DNA from: Acanthopleura granulata
Lineage: Eukaryota; Mollusca; Polyplacophora; Chitonida; Chitonidae
Reading direction: 5' to 3'
Assembly: GCA_016165875.1 (NCBI GenBank)
Contig: JABBOT010000005.1
Location: 18,917,136 to 18,981,135 of the forward strand
Length of the DNA: 64,000 bases
Both the position numbers and the translations under genes were made by a program. The notes below the pieces were generated by a model that saw nothing but the letters and a program-made list of their open reading frames with translations, had not been told where the DNA came from and did no database searches. Of the stretch, positions 12,887-27,800 are shown one piece after another; position 1 is the first letter of the stretch; each line of letters starts with the position of its first letter.

Positions 12887-15800
12887 GTAGGTGCAATGAA
12901 ATCGAACTAAAATGCTGTCTAAGTTTATAATGGTCGATAGTCCAAGGTAACTTTTGAAGTGCGATTGCTGTCGTCTTTTACAGTTTTTCCACGTACACTA
13001 TGGCCCCTAAACGTAGTGCCATCCTTTTATTGTAATGCCTGTCACCACGAACGCTAAAATATCACCCGGGGTATAATCTGTATCCGAGGTACCATCAGTA
13101 ACGATGTTGTCAATTACCATGTTATCACGAGAATATTTATTCTAATTCGTAGTTTCTCTTGCAGTTTTATTAGTACTAATGCCAATGTTCGCCTCACCAC
13201 CGTTATGCTTTAAGTGTGATCGCTGTGAAACTTTCCCCCATACAGACAGTTTAACCTTTTTTAAGGATGCAACGTCGTCATTTGTGTCGTCATATTTTGC
13301 ATTTGGTACCACAATTCTCCTAGCTTATTCTTTAGTTCATACCAATGGGTGTTCGTCTAAAACATTCTCAAGAAGATGACTCTAGCTTGTTCACGAATAC
13401 ATGTTGTCTCACCACCCTGCATGAAGTTCCGTAAAACTGTTGTCCAGATGATTATTTGTTTCCCTTTTGTTAATTCTACACATCATTGTTCTTTGACGGG
13501 AATGTTGGCGTTTTCGGAACCTGAATCATGTAAACCTCACACACGTGAACTAAACAGACTTTGTTGTCTTTATAGGTACGGTTACCGATTAGATTAAGTT
13601 TCATCGAAACCGACAAGGCATTTGTTTTCCTCTTGAGAACATACAGTTCAGAAAAATCCCGAATTTTTAAGGTTGACAATGAAAGTCATACATGAATGGC
13701 TTTTTGCATCTTTTGATTAAGAGATCTCCGATTCCACAAAAAGGACATTGTTTTTGAAGATGCAACCTCAAAGACCAGTCATCTTGCCCTGAATACCTCA
13801 CGGTTCACTGTTAGTTTACGCTATGACAAAAGTTTTCAAAATATTGCGTTCATGCAAGTGAGGTGCAATGGTTGGGCACATTTTGGAGATAATCAAGGAA
13901 AGTATGGGCTAAGCACGTTTGTCTGTCTTTGCAGTTTGATTAAAGTGATGAAGGTATTGGCAGAAAACAATATAGATGTCCCGGACTGTTTGAACTGAGC
14001 GTCAACGCTCGGCATTGTCAAAGCCGCCATTGTTCCCGATGGAGTTGAAGCGTTTTTAGTGGTTATTAGGCACAGAGCCGTAGCTCTTAGACTTTACCCG
14101 AGTTTTTCGTAAGAAATTTTTGTCACGTGGGTATACAGAGATTGTTGGTTGAATTTCTCACGCATAACCACGCCGACGACCTTGCATGCTACGCATGTCC
14201 AGCAAAATGTTTCAGCAATGGTTGTTTTTGCATAGAAGAGACATTGTATTCATGTTGAACAAGTAGAACTCACAACCTTGGTTTGATTAAGTATAGACTA
14301 CCCAACATGTAAAAGCAAAAAAGAAAAAAACACAAAATATACGCATTTTGTAGCCACAAGCTACGGTGTGTGTGCGTTTCCAAAATACGCCCCACGAAAC
14401 GAACACGAAAAACGCCAGGATTTCAGTTTTTGTCCAGAAAATGTCCTCCAATAACAAAAGGGGTGCTAAAGATCTGTATAGGCTTGTTATCGTTAACTCC
14501 GACATAAGAAAGCTCTTACATAACTTGCCAAAGTCAGAGGTTTATGCCGGTAACGCCGGTTTCAGTCACCCATAAAAATGATCACCGTCGTGAGTTAAAA
14601 GTTCCTGAACATCACTTTAAACAAAGAATGAAATAAAACCAATACCGTAAGGTAAGGATGTCCAAGTGCTGCCAGTTTGTTTACTTAGAGCTTTATTTAG
14701 AGGTTATGGGAAAACCTGTCTAGTTTCAGAGAACGTGATTTCTACTGCTCTTAACGTAGAACTTTATGGCTATAAGCTTATTTTTATCTAAAACCGTCGA
14801 CATCTTAACAGGGTATATTTTTGCCTTTATGCGGTTGACGTTTAGCGTCGCATAAAACTTTTGCATTTATCCGAGGTTTATCGGTTTATAGGCGATTGAA
14901 ACCAGATAGCTGGGAGTAACCCACAGTCCTTTGCGAAGTAATTGACAGTCCTCCTGAGGCAGCGAGAAATGGAATTGATTATGTGACCTCATTAGTGAGC
15001 AAGCAAAGCTTCGCCAAATGGCGGTAATGGGAAGAAGAAGGATCCTGCTGATTATCATTATGTTTCAGTATCACCTCAAGTACCAGAAGGCCAAACTTCG
15101 GAGTGACCTAAAGCCCCATATCTTCTGGTTGGCTGACCATGCCTACAAGCGCATGCGCGAGAGACGGGCGCCACAATGCATACTGGTCAGCGGCGAGTCT
15201 GGTTCTGGGAAGACTGAGAACTCTAAGCTAATGGTCCAGCACATAACCTTCATATGTCAGAGTAGCCATCCGTTCTTGGAGGCCAAAATCAACGAGGTGA
15301 GCCTGTGAAAGATGCCCTCATGGTGCATGGTACTTAATGCACAATAATACGCTATTAATCTTTAATTGTTATAAAATTAGACTGTATAGTGTATATATAT
15401 GGATAGGTTGCCAAATTCTAAGAATTTTCTTAGCATTGTCTTCATGCCGTAATTCCACGAAACAAGTTATCCAGAAAAATATATTTATATACTACTTGTA
15501 GTTTTTCAATTCCACTTATGAAAAATGTACAATATCTTGGGAATCAGTAATTGCTAAATATACACAAGTTAGTTATAAACGATTCTCGATGGATGTTTAT
15601 TGCGTATGAACAAAAATTTTGTAATGTTAAAAACACTTCATCAGCTATGGCTACGATTGGCTTATGTTTGATGTATATCCATTGTAGTCAATGTAACTTC
15701 ACTGAAAAACAACAAAGGTGAAAAGAGAAAGCGGAAGATACAAACTTGTGATCAAACTTTCAGAACTATTAACATTGCAGACAACAGAGCTGTGAATTTT

Positions 15801-18800
15801 GGGCTCACAGAATGTTCAGACAGTTACAGTCTTATGAAATTGAAGAGAATATTGGAGATTTTGGACATAGATCTTTGGGAAATAAACTTTTCTCTCCTAA
15901 CACAATAAAAGGTATCGGTGACAAGCAAAGCAGAAATAAATTCACTGAAAGAGTGCTAGCCCATAAAAGCAAAACCCGACAATGTCTCAGCTGATGAAAG
16001 AACCTAAACCCTCAACGCTAAACACACAATCTCACCTTCTTCGCAGTTTTTAACACAGTTGTGAATCTTGACCCCTATTTGTTCAACGTTGTTCCCAGGA
16101 TTAACCTATCCTTCCATAGCCATCCACAACTTGGCCAAAACCTGTGTTGATCGCGTGTATGGTTATCGATGGGGTCAACATTTGTGTGAACACCGACTCC
16201 GAATCTTATATCCCATTGGTCAGGTGTACTCTGGCCTTATGGGTGCAACTCCACAACATTTGTTACAATATAACCACAAGGCCTTGTAATGGCTTTAAGA
16301 AGAACCTACCTTACTTCATATTTAGCCACAGTATCGATTCGATTCGTGTTTAACCTTGGTTCTGGAGAATACAATATGTTACTGTAACAACACGCTGTTT
16401 TTATTTTGAATTTTAAACGCATATTAATTTCGTGAAAAATTGTCAGTTATGGCCATTCTATCATTAAGTTAGCCCAGATATAGATCTTTGTGTAAAATCC
16501 GCCCCTAAATACAGATCCTGCATCCATACCCAGTTGATTGTCGGAACTAAAGATTTTACTTACACTAGCAGCCACGCATGCGCGTAACATTACTAAAAAT
16601 TTGGTAAGGGGGAAATCAGTGAACAGGAAGTTATGGGGGCTGGGTCAAAGAATGATCTAGAAAGTGAGAAAGTCTGCTGCCGACGATATTGTGAAGAACA
16701 AAAGACAATTGTTATAGAATCACTGGCTGGTGTAATATTGATTAAACTGCAGCGCCCACGTTTGATAAATGTGTGTGTGTTTATCACTTTTCGTATCAGG
16801 TGAATCCATTACTGGAGGCATTTGGGAATGCTAAAACTGCGATGAATGACAACTCCAGCCGGTTTGGCAAATACCTGGAGCTGAAGTTCACACCAGCTGG
16901 GATACTAACAGGAGGTAACATTTTATACTGCAGTCAGCGTCTTTGTTTATTCCCCACTAAAATGCATAAAACATTAATCTGTTTATAAGTGATGAAGAGT
17001 AACTCCAGACATGTTTTGGAATGGACAAAAGTAACAAAGTTAGTCAATTTCTGTATATAATACAGCATACGATGATCTCATTGCATAAATATCTTTCTCT
17101 GCACCTGCATTGTTTTCATAGTTCAAACTGAAAACGCAAACGTGAGTGCAGTGTTAAGCTGTTGAAACCCATTTGGCTGTTTAGGCATCTATCCATTGAT
17201 AATACTTGTCCACAGCAAGTGTCAGGAGTTACCTCCCCTGGTTACATGTTGTCAAACGGTCTGACACCACTAATTTCTGCACTGTAATCAAAACAAAACA
17301 GATCTTTGAGATTATTGTAGAACTTCATTTATTTTGCCAAACATCTCACTGTCTTACTTAGCTAAGATCACGGATTACCTGTTGGAGAAGACACGCGTTA
17401 CCCAGCAGGGGGCGGGCGAGAGGAGTTTCCACATCTTCTACTACCTGTTTGCCGGAATGACTCGAGAGGAACTGAGCAATTATTACCTGGAAACACCTGA
17501 GGACTACAGGTGAGAACTAATCAGGCTATAGGTGAGAACTAATCAACTTACAGGTGAAAATTAATCAGTTTTACACGTTGGCAGTATGTTAGCCATACCA
17601 TGCTAACACATGGGTAGCTGAAATGAAGTATTTAGTTCATTTGGATGAAGGGCGCTGTATTTGTCTAATCGCTAAAGATGGCCCCAACTCAAATGTAAAT
17701 CACCTTAAAAGTTGTCACCAAAGAGAGACAACCAGGACAAATGCTGTTTTAATGGAAAAAAAATAACAAACGTCTGTTGTATTTCCTTCAGAATACTTCG
17801 TGACGAGACCCGCGGAGGACCAGTATTCATCTCTGCTGCTGATGTAGAAACCCACAGGCTGATGTTCCACAAACAACTGAACATTCTCAAACTGGTGGGC
17901 TTCACCGAGTGGGTAGGTACCGTTACACTCAGACACTGTGCTCCCTTATACATGTACATATGTCACAACGCTGGTTTTGTTTGATAATGCTTTGGTCATG
18001 AGTAGAATGGAAGATTTACCCGTCTTCTAAATGTATGAATGATTGCAACCATACCGTGTTGATCAAGATGCGCGAAGAGCAATTTTGTGACAAAATGTTT
18101 TCAGGCGCACAAAGAGCTATATTGTGACAGATGATGTAGGTGCACAAAAAGCTATTTGTTACAAAATGATCCAGGTGCATGAAGAGCCATTTGTGGCAAA
18201 ATAATGTAGAAGAGCCATTTTGTGACAAATTGATCAATGTGCTTGAAGAGCCACGTGACGGACTGATCTAGATGTATGAAAAGCCATTTGTGGCAACATG
18301 ATCTAGGTGCACGAAGAGCCATTTATGGCAAAATGATCTAGGTGCACGAAGAGCCATTTGTGGCAAAATGATCTAGATGCACGAAGAGCCATTTAGAGAC
18401 AAAATATTTTCCAAGGATTGCACAGATATTTTGTGGAGAAAGATTTTTCATGATATTTAATGACCTCAGAGATGCATTAACAAAAGAGCATGTGTTAAAA
18501 GGCGGTGTGTTTATACGATTTACCAACTTACGAGATGATTTACCGGTTTAAAAGTTTTAATTTTTATTTTGTGGCTCCCTTTTCCCTCCAAAACTTTATT
18601 GTTTCAATTTCCTTTTCACCCATCTGATTACAGGAGATATCCATGATCTTCACCTTACTGGCCGCCGTACTGCATACCACAAACATCACATTTGCCAAAC
18701 ATGACGACTCCGACCTCGTGTACATTGTGGACGAGCTGCCTTTACACATTGGTACGCTTACTTGCTCATATATCATTACATTTGTAAAGTTAAAGATGCA

Positions 18801-21800
18801 ACGAATTACTAACTAGACATATTTTTATCTCTATTTTATATGAAAGCAATTATAATGGAATCTCTCTGTATCTACAATACATACAACAGCAATGTCTGTT
18901 ACTTTATTGCCTTTAATTGGGGGAGAGAGATAACTCCTTATACTACATCTATAATCAGTTTCACTGAGAACACTTCTATTTTAATAATTATATTTTTCGA
19001 ATGTTTTAATATTTCATAATATATGTGTTGTAATTTTTTAAACGTGAGCTTCACCAGAACTTTAATCGTGGATTAGTGAAGTAATGGCTCGAGACATTTG
19101 GAACTTCCTAATTGTGTGCAATTAAAGCTGTCTCTGTGTATGTTACATGTATTTCTCTACAGTGTGTAAACTGATGGGCCTAAGCGAAGCGGCCGTGGCC
19201 GAATCCCTGGTTTCTAGCGCCACTTATACAAGAGGTGAGTGTTGCTGCGTTTTCTTGGTGAATAACAAACTGCATGGTATGTAACTATCACAATATGATT
19301 CTGACCTCTAGAGGATAATTTGAATAAACATGAGTTGAACATGGGGAGATATTTTCTCCATAGAATAGAAATTTCCAGAAAATTCAGGGATTAGGTTAAC
19401 GCAAGGGAGGTTACAAAGTTAGTACGTAAGGTTAAGAGCGTTTTGTATTAAGATACATGTATACCATCCTACTGAAGGCATGATGAGTAGGCCTAGGTAA
19501 TGTACTTTCTTAGAGTGGACTGATTCTTAGCGTTGGTTTTGTGCTGGGTGTAAATGGTAAAGACTTGATAACACTGTTATCTCTATCACTGTGCACTGAT
19601 GACACGCCGTGGTAATAAAAGGAACTAAATAACTCTGCTCTTTGAAGACACGCTATGCTGAAGATTCTGGAACTTTTGCCACAGTGCGACATATTTGCCG
19701 TTATGTTTCAGGAGAGCGTGTGATTATGAACAAAAACCTCCACCAGGCGAAGGACGGCCGCGACGCCATCGCGAAAGCTCTTTACGCTCGACTGTTCGGC
19801 TGGATCGTACGTCAGATCAACCTGCGTCTAAAACCACAGGTGGAATACAAGTAAGTCATCGTAGGACTAATAATTAGAAATATACCAGTAGGTAGCAATG
19901 GGCAACTTTCCCTCGCAATGAAGACTTCGGCCCAAGCTGAATCGAGCATGGTTCATTGATTTATCTATTACTGATCCATTTCTGGGATGAGTTTCTCATC
20001 CAGACTAAAATACACGAGAAGGTTAGCGAAAATACATTTGTCGCCCCGATTCCACAAAGCCATTTCTGGTAAAATTCAAAATCTGAAAAATGACTTTGTA
20101 GGTATTATTTGAGTCATGGAAATTAAAAGTTGATGGCCTCATCAATATTGAGACAAATGTATCAAAATTTCAGCTGGCTGTACCAAAAGAATAAGCACTA
20201 CGACAAAGATTTAAATCTTGAATCAAATCAGAAATGGCTTTCTGGAGTCTGCCTGTGAAGTTAGAATTATAAAGCCAAAGACGGTCCAAAACCTGACAGT
20301 TTCATTTGCAATATGCATAAGAAATTTTGGTGCCAGAATATTTAATGATCCCTAAGTGTTCTGTAACAGCCGTATTAGACAAATATTAAAAAATAAAACT
20401 TAACATTAAGTAATTCTTACTTATAAAACAAAGTATTTGCTTGCCGTATGCATTTGTAGAAGAAAATATCTACCAAATAATTGTCTGTTGAAACATATCA
20501 CTCATATATGATGACATTGTTGCTTAAGCAAAACATACAACTATATATAGAAATATATATCTCTATGACGTCATTCTTGTTTAGGCAAAAACTCGACCTG
20601 AGCGTTGGAATCTTGGATATGTCTGGATTCGAGAACTTTACCTACAACAGTTTTGAACAGTTGTGCATCAACGTGGCCAATGAGCAGATGCAGTATTACT
20701 TCAACGATCACTTGTTTGTTGAGGAGCAGAGAGAGTACGAATTAGAGAGGGTTCCCTGGACACATATCAACTTCCAGAACAACAAGGAACTCCTCAATAT
20801 GTTTCTGGCTGTAAGTGTCTATGGAGTCCTGTGATGACTGCAGTTGTTGACGAGTCTCATTACGACTGTATCAAGTCAGTCACTTTGCGATACTATGAAA
20901 TACCAAGCACTACATGGTCGTCGAGTGTAAGAACATCTTCACTGAACTTTTTTGCGCTGTGTGATAACACAACAGTCAGCTGTTGTCAGAAAGACTCAAG
21001 GAATGTTTTATACGCGCGTAAATACCATCGATCTCCATATCATGTACCGTACTAGGTGATAAGTTGTCATTAATGAAAACAAAATCTGCTATAATTCCAA
21101 CCGCGGGTGTGTTATTTATTACTATTTGATTGGTGTTTTACGCCGTACTAATGAATATTTTACTTATACGACGGCATTGCAGAAACCATTATGTATTTTA
21201 GCCATAACGTCGATTCTCATGCCGTTGTTGTAAAAGAAAACACTTGATCTGTTATCTATGACGTCTGTTTTTATGTCGTTGTTGTAGAAACCGCTTGGTC
21301 TGTTAGCGATTATGGACGAGGAGTCCCGCTTTCCCCAGGCCTCGGACGCTACTCTCGTGGAGAAGATGGCCACAAACTGTACTGACCCTGTCAACTTCCA
21401 GAGATCCTTCACCAGCAACCTCGGATTCTCCGTCACACACTACGCAGGAACGGTAAGTAAAGCATTTCCGGGCCAAAGTTCACCGTCAGTGTCAAATCTA
21501 CCATGCCTGCATTGATACTGCCCACTGATACTGCCACCAACATTCCCAGGAGGCCAGTTTGTATAACACTGTTGTGCAACATCAATCTTACTTGCGCAAC
21601 AAGTCCTGTTTCCCATCAGGTGAGCCTGGTTCAAGAATTGAGCTGTGTTCGTGGATTGCTCATCGAAGGTTTCGCCCCAGCAATGTATCAACATGCTGTG
21701 TAGCTCGCCCTTGATCATATATTCGGGACATGTAGTGCTGGAACCGACATTCTGACAAATCTGCAAGGCCGTTGTGCCGATAACGTGAAAGTCAACAATG

Positions 21801-24800
21801 CAGCAGTTTACCTTTAAAATCTGTAATTGAATTTGAGAAAGACACTTTTGAAAGCACTGTTTGATGCAGAGTTTACTTGATTCGCCCCGCTTGAATGCAA
21901 CAGCAACAATACATACATATATGAATTGGTCATTTATGTACCATACAAGGGGACACAACTCTAGAGAGCTTACTTTAGAATTGCGTACAATGTACTTGAC
22001 ATATTTGGGGAATATCTTTGACTGAGCTGTCTAATGGGTTCTTGAGAAAGACGACTAACTCTAATCCGTGAAAACACTTTTTCGAATACCCTTTTTGCTC
22101 ACTCGGCTGCAGCTTTAAGCCACCTGGCTCGTCAGGTAGTTTTGATTATGATTAAACACACAAAACAGTTGAAGGTAAACACATCAAACGTTGTTTATTA
22201 GGGCATGATCATACCCAACATAGAACATTATTACTTCATGTTTAAGAGAAAAAACAACACTAGATCAGATTTATTTATGTATCGATGAAAAACCCTATTC
22301 ATAGTTCAAAACGCGTGACTTTTTATGATGTATGATAACTGAGATATCGTAGTTCAAAGTAAGCAAAGACGCCCGTGTGAAGAAAATCGAACGTGCCATC
22401 ACGCTCTCAGTTTTAATCAATCAAGATCGAAATATTTCTACCACCCGAGAAGACATCTGTGTCCGCTGTGACATCAGCAGTACCATTTTGCCATGTAGAA
22501 GAAATGTTAAATCAGCTGTTTTCCTTGTGATTACAAGGAAGGAAGAATTGTAATATAGTTTAAAGCCATTTTCAACCAGAAAGTGGTACATATACATATA
22601 TATAAATACATATGGGTTATTCCCCAAGGTCACAACCAGGGAGCCACGATGCGTGGCCTTCGGTTCTAACAATAAACTGATCCGTACTTGGCACACAGAA
22701 GAGTGTCTCTCACTTAATACTTTCTCTAAAGTGGCGTATCCTATGGCCTCGTAAGAATTCCAGATTAAAGGATGATTTATACATTTACCATGCACGTCAT
22801 AAAAAAAGTGCCTATGGACGTTTAAGTCTGTATGGGCCCATCTCCTGAAATAACTTTGGTTATCTTTTTTGTTGTCTTTTCTTTTAAATATGGTCTTGAA
22901 AATTTTAATGATCTTTGTTCCACGGTAAATTCTACCTGGATAATGACTGGCCCTTTACCCTTTACTTACTATATTCCATATGCAAACCACTATTTATATG
23001 CAGCATCTGGTGAATAAATTTTAATCATTTCAAACTCAATGTGAACTGTAAAATATTTCCTAGCTCGTATTAACGCCATTGTATGAGTTTTACCGGGACG
23101 TTTGAACATGTGCAAGGAGAAATGCCATAAAGATAAATTGTCCTAGCCTAGTGGTTTGATAGGCTAGACCCTTAATATTTCCCCGCTTTATGAAGTTTTG
23201 ATGACATTCCATGCAGCTGAAACGCATTGTACCGTAAAGACCTTGGCGCGTTAGATTGGACCCTATGAAAAGGGGTAGATGATGCCAAGGGGCATACATT
23301 TGTATGTATGTTTGCCGGGTTGGTACGACGATGGGTATTAATTTTCGTGAGAAAATGGGAAAAATTAATTCATGAGAAATGCATTTTCACCTCAAATCTG
23401 CAAATTCCAGAAAGTGAGCAGAGGGAATGTAATTAGAATGACTTTTAATTTCTACTCGTCTATGTGGATAGACTATGACCGTGTAAAGAGAAATTCATTT
23501 GAAAATGTGTTGGCACGTCTGCACTTTGTGGGCTGTCTATCCAAATTAATTTTGACCAGTCAAAGCGTTTCTAATATTAGCTGCTTGCAAGATGTTTCTA
23601 AAGTCTAATCAAAATGCTACATTGCAACCATTGATCTCCTCTTAGAGCCTCTCCTGCAGGTTATGCACCAAGGTGGCCACGAATGATCATTCTTTAAATT
23701 ACAGAAATGGCTATTTACGATAGTGTTACTCAGTATGAAGATTTCATCATAATGAACGCAAAAGTTATCCCCCTTGCCGTCTACACGTTTTCCGTTAGAC
23801 TGAATGCTTTGTATTCACTGGTTCAGTGTCCTTAACATGATTCTAATTGACATGAAATTTTTGCCATAGTTACTGACTCTGACTAACGGGCATTGGGACC
23901 AAATGATAAGACATAGAGACATTATTATTTCAGTTGCTGTGAAGTACTTAAATTGGCCTATACAACTCTAAATGTGACATAAATGCCTCGGGCGCCTATA
24001 AACTACAGTATAAACTACGGACATGCTAAATAATATTATTCCATGTAGGACACTAAATGGCTAAAATATGGCTCCTAACTATAAATTTACACGAATTACT
24101 GATTATTTACGCGCATAGATTCTAAAAGTCAGGTGTAACATCTTTTACTAAACTCTCAGTGCTTGTATTAGCTGGTTCCTTGACAGATTTTGGGGTTTAG
24201 ATTTTTATGCGACATTTTGTGTGCTGTGCGCGGTATTTCCTGGTGCTAGTCCGCTGACATGATAGCAATGTCAGGAATTACTTCTCCTTGTTTTTATCAC
24301 GCGCTGTCTTGTCACGTGACGAATGTTTAACAATCTGTCAAGCCATACTTTTGTTGAGTATTTCAAGAACGACCAACACTATCGACAGAATGTGAACTTG
24401 GTTTATTTTGTAAAACAGTGTTTAATAACTGGAAATGAGCACTCGTATTTGGAACCAACAGCTGGAATTCAGAGAGACATTGTCTTCGGCATTCTGTGCT
24501 CCTCTTCCTGAGGTATCAGTGTGCGGGATTATTTGTTTCGGAAACTGACCACATACCTTAAACGCGTCTGTCAACATTATTGCTGACGTGTGCAAGCTTT
24601 TGTAAAAAAATTTTCTTGCATTTTTATTGATAAACTAATCCTAGTTTGCATGAAGTTAATAGAACTCTATTTTAACCTGAACTTGTTCATCACTGCACTG
24701 TTTGTGGGCCGCGACCTCACTCAGCGACCTGCCTTGCATCTGACATTGTAAGGCCTACATGTTGTAACCGTTGACTGGAAACATGGACACGGACATTTGC

Positions 24801-27800
24801 TTAGCAATACACACCTATCTTTTCCTTTCCGATTTGTACAGACTTCTTAAAATACCTTTCGTATAAGCTACAGTTGGGTATAAATATGAGCAAAGCAGGA
24901 GTAAGTAGGTTAACTTATCTCCTTTGACACATAACAATACGCATTCTATAATTAAAAAAAGGTTTAATCGGTATATACTTATATCGACATTTACATAGAA
25001 TAACTAATTTATTTGAAGAAATAAAAACAGTAAAAAACATTGAAAGAAGTATGTAGGAGGAAATAATGCCAGATGTTCTCATTTATCTTCCAAGCTTGGA
25101 GTAGGCAATGGAATGTTGACAAAATATACTACATTTCTCATCTATGAATGCTTGTTGTTTACTCGAACCTCCAGTGCTACGTGGACAGGTGTAACACATT
25201 TGATCGGAGTCCTGTAATACCGACTGACGATGAATTTTAAGTTTTACAGAAATGAGTTACACTAGCGATATAAAAAAGTCTTTTCAGGGTGCAAAATTTT
25301 TTTTTCTTACCCTATGCACTTTCTACTTGATGTTCACATGTTCCCATATTGTTGATTTCTGCACGCCGATACGACAAATGTCATCTTGACCTTACAAATG
25401 TATAGGCAATTTTTCCGAAGCCTTTTTATATCATTTTCCGCGTCTTTTGCTATAAATGCTTATCAGCAGGCTAATAAGATGTTGTTAAAGAAAAAATGAT
25501 ATCCTAGAAATAAGTAAGCATTGAAAGTTAAATTTAAAAAATAACTTCTTTGTTCGGTATTTAAAAAATATTTTTAACTTCATGAAATGCTATATATTAA
25601 GTGCTTAAAATCTGTGATGTGTTTTCTGGGCCATAATAGACCTCACTGGCACTTATTTGTCTGAAATTCTCATAATAGGGCCTACACAATTCAAACATTT
25701 GACTTTTACTTTACCCAGTAGAAAAACAAATTCTACAAAAAACAAAACGAAAACATGTACAGGTGGTTTTGCATATAGTTTTCAATGATCTTTCATGTGG
25801 CGGTCATTTATGTTTGGGGTGCTGTTTCACTTAAAGTTTCAACAAACAATTCAACAAGAAAGTATTCACAGGTATAACGTTGCGTAAACCAGTCCAGATC
25901 GCCCCTGCTATATATCAGGGAAGTCATGGCGGACAGTGTAATGTAGACATATCGCCTGTCTAACTTCCAGTCTCGGGACTCCATGGACTTACTTTAGCTT
26001 AGGAGAAGACAGGCCAACAACAGCGTTCTGACCACTCCTGTATCAAAGCGACCGATTTCCGACTATTTACCTGGCCAGCCGTTTGGACAAAGTCAGATAA
26101 TCTGAACAATTTCTTGTGTCATTCGTCAAGAGGGAGAGCGCTGAGCAATAAAAGAAATGCCATCGACAGATATATAGAGTCAACAGGATTGAGTTCGAAT
26201 TAACTACGATAAACACCGTTTTTATTTCTCCTAATCGTGTTGCATTGCCTTCGCTTTAATCCTATTAACCCGATGGCTGGGAAGAGGTGGGCAAAGGCAA
26301 CGTCAAAGGACTATGAAAACATTTTCGCGATTTATCCTTCGATCCGATCCACCCTATCTGAAGTATTGTTGATTTCTGTAAATCTGAAGCTCGAGCTGGC
26401 GCACTTCCCTTGAAGGGAAGCTAGCCAGAGCGACACGTGAGCTTCGAGAAACACATATCGAGCCTGTTCTCTTGACAAACATCCAGAGCGGGATTGAAGC
26501 TCTTCGCCGTTGGCTCGCTGGCCCGACTGTGTCAAGAAAGCGGGCCAGAGGCGTGGAGCTATAATTCCACTACGCAGACACGCATACGTCGACACACACG
26601 CACGCATTTTGCCGGGAATTCTGGAACTGCTGCTCCGCAAGTCTACCGCTCTGATGAAGAAGTAGAATCATTCATGACACGCTTTTGCTGAATTTCAGGA
26701 AGCTTTCAACTTGATGAATCAAAGTCGAAATTGTAAACACGGCATTTATAAGAATGGACAATGGCTGATTCAATTCGAGACGGCCTGAAGACAATGTTGT
26801 CGTATTGTTCAGATATGTAATCAAATGAAGCAGCAGGAAGGCGCGTGGTGAAGTACATGTAGAAGATTGTGTGCCTGTGACGTCATCGTCTGTTGTCCTT
26901 TGCAACTGCGCGCTCTCTGTCAGAAGCACGAACACTCCACAAATATATTCAAGCGTTCCGCTGACATTACAAGCAAATTCTTCCAGCTTTAACGGCTGAC
27001 GAATTTAGCCTTCAGCAGAAACGCGCAGTTGTAATCAAACGCAAACTGCCTACTTTATCTTCGTTAAACAAAGTATGCGCTGATAATACCCGAAGGATGT
27101 TCATAGATTGGATTTTTCCCCTCTATTACGGTCTGGTGATGTATAGAGTAAATTTAGAGGTTCAAATTAGGTATACAATCAAATCTACCGGCTGATACTT
27201 ATTTGCATGCAAACGTACTGGAGAAAATGTATAACTTATTTTACCCCTTAACATGCTGGGCCCAGTTTCACTTTATGCACACGTGTCCACCATGGCGACT
27301 GTACACTTTCAGAACTGACGTTAACTTAGTATCTGTGATCCGCCATGGAAAAGTTATGTGTACGTATACATTTTATTAGCCCTTTCTATGTGTAGACCAC
27401 GTCATCACGGGGTGGGCGGTATGGGTGGGGAGCTGTTGGCTTTTTTCTTCTGCGCCACTGTAAAGTGAATATTTGAGCATATCACGCATTTATTGTTCCC
27501 CACAATGAGTGCTGGAAAATCTGTCTGTACCGTCTTCTGTACGTTCTAAATTTAGGTTCTGTCGATCTGTTTTCTCCCTATCGGTGGTTAGACTATATAC
27601 ATGTAGTAGTGACCGCAGGCGTACATGGTTATACATTTGGATGTTGAATCATGCTGCTGAAATGTGGCCGCTCCACTTCAACATTCGAACCGTTCAACGA
27701 TAATTAGTTATGTTGAGCTTGAGGGATTTGAGGGATAATTGAGGGATAATATAATGAAATTAAATTGTGTCATTACTGCTTGAGCACATTCTGTCACCCA

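Noticed and set aside
21541..21620. Possible extra exon after e10 between CATTCCCAG and ATCAG/GTGAGC
   Set aside because: It would be 70 nt and shift the frame between e10 and e11, which join perfectly without it.
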